Assembly (NCBI GenBank): GCA_034670405.1
Contig: JAXDDX010000071.1
Span: 1,192,501 to 1,256,500 of the forward strand
Direction: 5' to 3'
DNA from: Hoplostethus atlanticus
Taxonomy: Eukaryota; Chordata; Actinopteri; Trachichthyiformes; Trachichthyidae
Length of the DNA stretch: 64,000 bases
A program made the position numbers and the translations under genes. The notes beneath the pieces were generated by a model. That model had not been told where the DNA came from and made no database searches. It saw only the letters and a list, made by a program, of their open reading frames with translations. This document shows positions 61,937 through 64,000 of this stretch, in pieces. The stretch's first letter is position 1; every line of letters begins with the position of its first letter.

Positions 61937-64000
61937 TGACCTAATCAATCCCCCCCACCCCCCCCCTCACCCCCCAACTAATTGTGATCCAACGGCCCAT
62001 TACTCCGGCGCTGATCTCTAGAAGGAAACTAAAGCAGGGGTTACATTCTATCTGTTAAATGGATCAACCACTGATACAGTGTTTAGCTGGCTCATCAGAG
62101 CTAAGTGGACAGGCAGTCGGCGGCCCCCTCCCATTGGTCCTGCCTAACGACGCAATTACTAAGAGTCTCTCAATCTGAACAGGCAGCGGTCAAGGCAACC
62201 CCCCACCCCTACCCCCGGATGGAGGGAGACTAGACGAGAGGGTGAGGGAGAGAGGTGACTAGACGAGAGGGTGATGGAGAGAGGTGACTAGACGAGAGGG
62301 TGAGAGGTGACTAGATGAGAGGGTGAGAGGTGACTAGACGAGAGGGTGAGAGTTGACTAGACGAGAGGGTGAGGGAGAGAGATGACTAGACAAGAGGGTC
62401 AGGGAGAGAGGTGACTAGACGAGAGGGTGAGAGGTGACTAGACGAGAGGGTGAGGGAGAGAGGTGACTAGATGAGAGGGAGAGACATGACTAGATGAGAG
62501 GGTGATGGAGAGAGGTGACTAGACGAGAGGGTGATGGAGAGAGGTGACTAGACGAGAGGGTGAGAGGTGACTAGATGAGAGGGTGAGAGGTGACTAGACG
62601 AGAGGGTGAGAGTTGACTAGATGAGAGGGTGAGGGAGAGAGATGACTAGACAAGAGGGTCAGGGAGAGAGGTGACTAGATGAGAGGGTGAGGGTGAGAGG
62701 TGACTAGACGAGAGGGTGAGAGTTGACTAGACGAGAGGGTGAGGGAGAGAGATGACTAGACAAGAGGGTCAGGGAGAGAGGTGACTAGATGAGAGGGTGA
62801 GGGAGAGAGGTGACTAGACGAGAGGGTGAGGGAGGGAGGTGACTAGATGAGAGGGTGAGAGGTGACTAGACAAGAGGGAGAGGGAGAGAGGTGACTAGAC
62901 GAGAGGGTGAGAGAGAGAGGTGACTAGACCAGAGGGAGAGAGGTGACTAGACGAGAGGGAGAGGGAGAGAGGTGACTAGATGAGAGGGAGAGGGAGATAG
63001 GTGACTAGACGAGAGGGAGAGGGGTGACTAGACGAGAGGGTGAGAGGTGACTAGACGAGAGGGTGAGGGAGAGAGGTGACGAGACGAGAGGGTGAGCGAG
63101 AGAGGTGACTAGACGTGAGGGACAGAGGTGACTAGACGAGAGGGTGAGGGAGAGAGGTGACTAGACGAGAGGGTGAGGGAGAGAGGAGACTAGACAAGAT
63201 TGACCTAATCAATCCCCCCCACCCCCCCCCTCACCCCCCAACTAATTGTGATCCAACGGCCCATTACTCCGGCGCTGATCTCTAGAAGGAAACTAAAGCA
63301 GGGGTTACATTCTATCTGTTAAATGGATCAACCACTGATACAGTGTTTAGCTGGCTCATCAGAGCTAAGTGGACAGGCAGTCGGCGGCCCCCTCCCATTG
63401 GTCCTGCCTAACGACGCAATTACTAAGAGTCTCTCAATCTGAACAGGCAGCGGTCAAGGCAACCCCCCACCCCTACCCCCGGATGGAGGGAGACTAGACG
63501 AGAGGGTGAGGGAGAGAGGTGACTAGACGAGAGGGTGATGGAGAGAGGTGACTAGACGAGAGGGTGAGAGGTGACTAGATGAGAGGGTGAGAGGTGACTA
63601 GACGAGAGGGTGAGAGTTGACTAGACGAGAGGGTGAGGGAGAGAGATGACTAGACAAGAGGGTCAGGGAGAGAGGTGACTAGATGAGAGGGTGAGGGAGA
63701 GAGGTGACTAGACGAGAGGGTGAGAGGTGACTAGATGAGAGGGTGAGAGGTGACTAGACAAGAGGGAGAGGGAGAGAGGTGACTAGACAAGAGGGTGAGA
63801 GAGAGAGGTGACTAGACCAGAGGGAGAGAGGTGACTAGACGAGAGGGAGAGGGAGAGAGGTGACTAGATGAGAGGGAGAGGGAGAGAGGTGACTAGACGA
63901 GAGGGAGAGAGGTGACTAGACGAGAGGGTGAGAGGTGACTAGACGAGAGGGTGAGGGAGAGAGGTGACGAGACAAGAGGGTGAGAGGTGACTAGACGAGA
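61937..64000. repeat. 29/23-bp minisatellite with a 1,264-bp tandem duplication
   Basis: 62217-64000 is made of GACTAGACGAGAGGGTGAGG-type units (29 bp, with 23-bp variants). The unique 280-bp lead-in starting TGACCTAATCAATC at 61937 recurs at 63201, offset 1,264 bp, apparently identical including its C runs. The array continues past the window edge. Confidence 0.95.

Overview
The window is vertebrate genomic DNA, almost certainly from a ray-finned (teleost) fish; the species cannot be told from the sequence. The reasons are one large intron-rich gene with vertebrate protein sequence, very dense CA/GT microsatellites and minisatellites, and decayed fish-type LINEs.

One protein-coding gene is visible. 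It lies on the minus strand and is the middle of cacna1i, the pore subunit Cav3.3 (alpha-1I) of a T-type (low-voltage-activated) calcium channel. I placed 23 exons by splice sites and reading phase, about 4.04 kb of coding sequence between 61346 and 3151. They run from the S4-S5 linker/S5 of domain I to S2 of domain IV. The first exons (N-terminus, IS1-S4) lie beyond 64000 and the last (IVS3-S6, C-tail) lie below 1. Three of the four selectivity-filter residues are present (E in domain I, E in II, D in III), the T-type pattern. The II-III linker markers pick Cav3.3 over Cav3.1 and Cav3.2. Every exon joins the next in phase except the long linker exon 24947-25435, which holds conserved peptide in three successive frames.

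Layout by coordinate: 1-3150 intron with two tandem arrays; 3151-7167 exons w23-w21 with long purine/pyrimidine tracts; 8201-13381 exons w20-w17 with a decayed Tx1-like LINE; 13382-19552 large intron; 19553-25650 exons w16-w12; 28008-33474 exons w11-w7; 36069-43728 exons w6-w4; 43729-50842 intron with a decayed LINE carrying restriction-like endonuclease sequence and a 33-bp minisatellite; 50843-52143 exons w3-w2; 52144-61186 repeat-rich intron; 61187-61346 exon w1; then a duplicated minisatellite block to the end. Exons are numbered w1-w23 in transcript order within the window.

The most interesting signals concern splicing. Intron w8 starts with an AC repeat and ends with a GT repeat on the transcript strand, so its two ends can pair across the intron, like a class of U2AF2-independent introns described in fish. 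Exon w20 (90 nt, in frame, carrying the domain III filter) sits instead inside a GT...AC pair that could loop the exon out. There are also relics of partly duplicated exons w7 and w4, and an intronic minisatellite that carries splice-site-like and branch-point-like motifs on the transcript strand.
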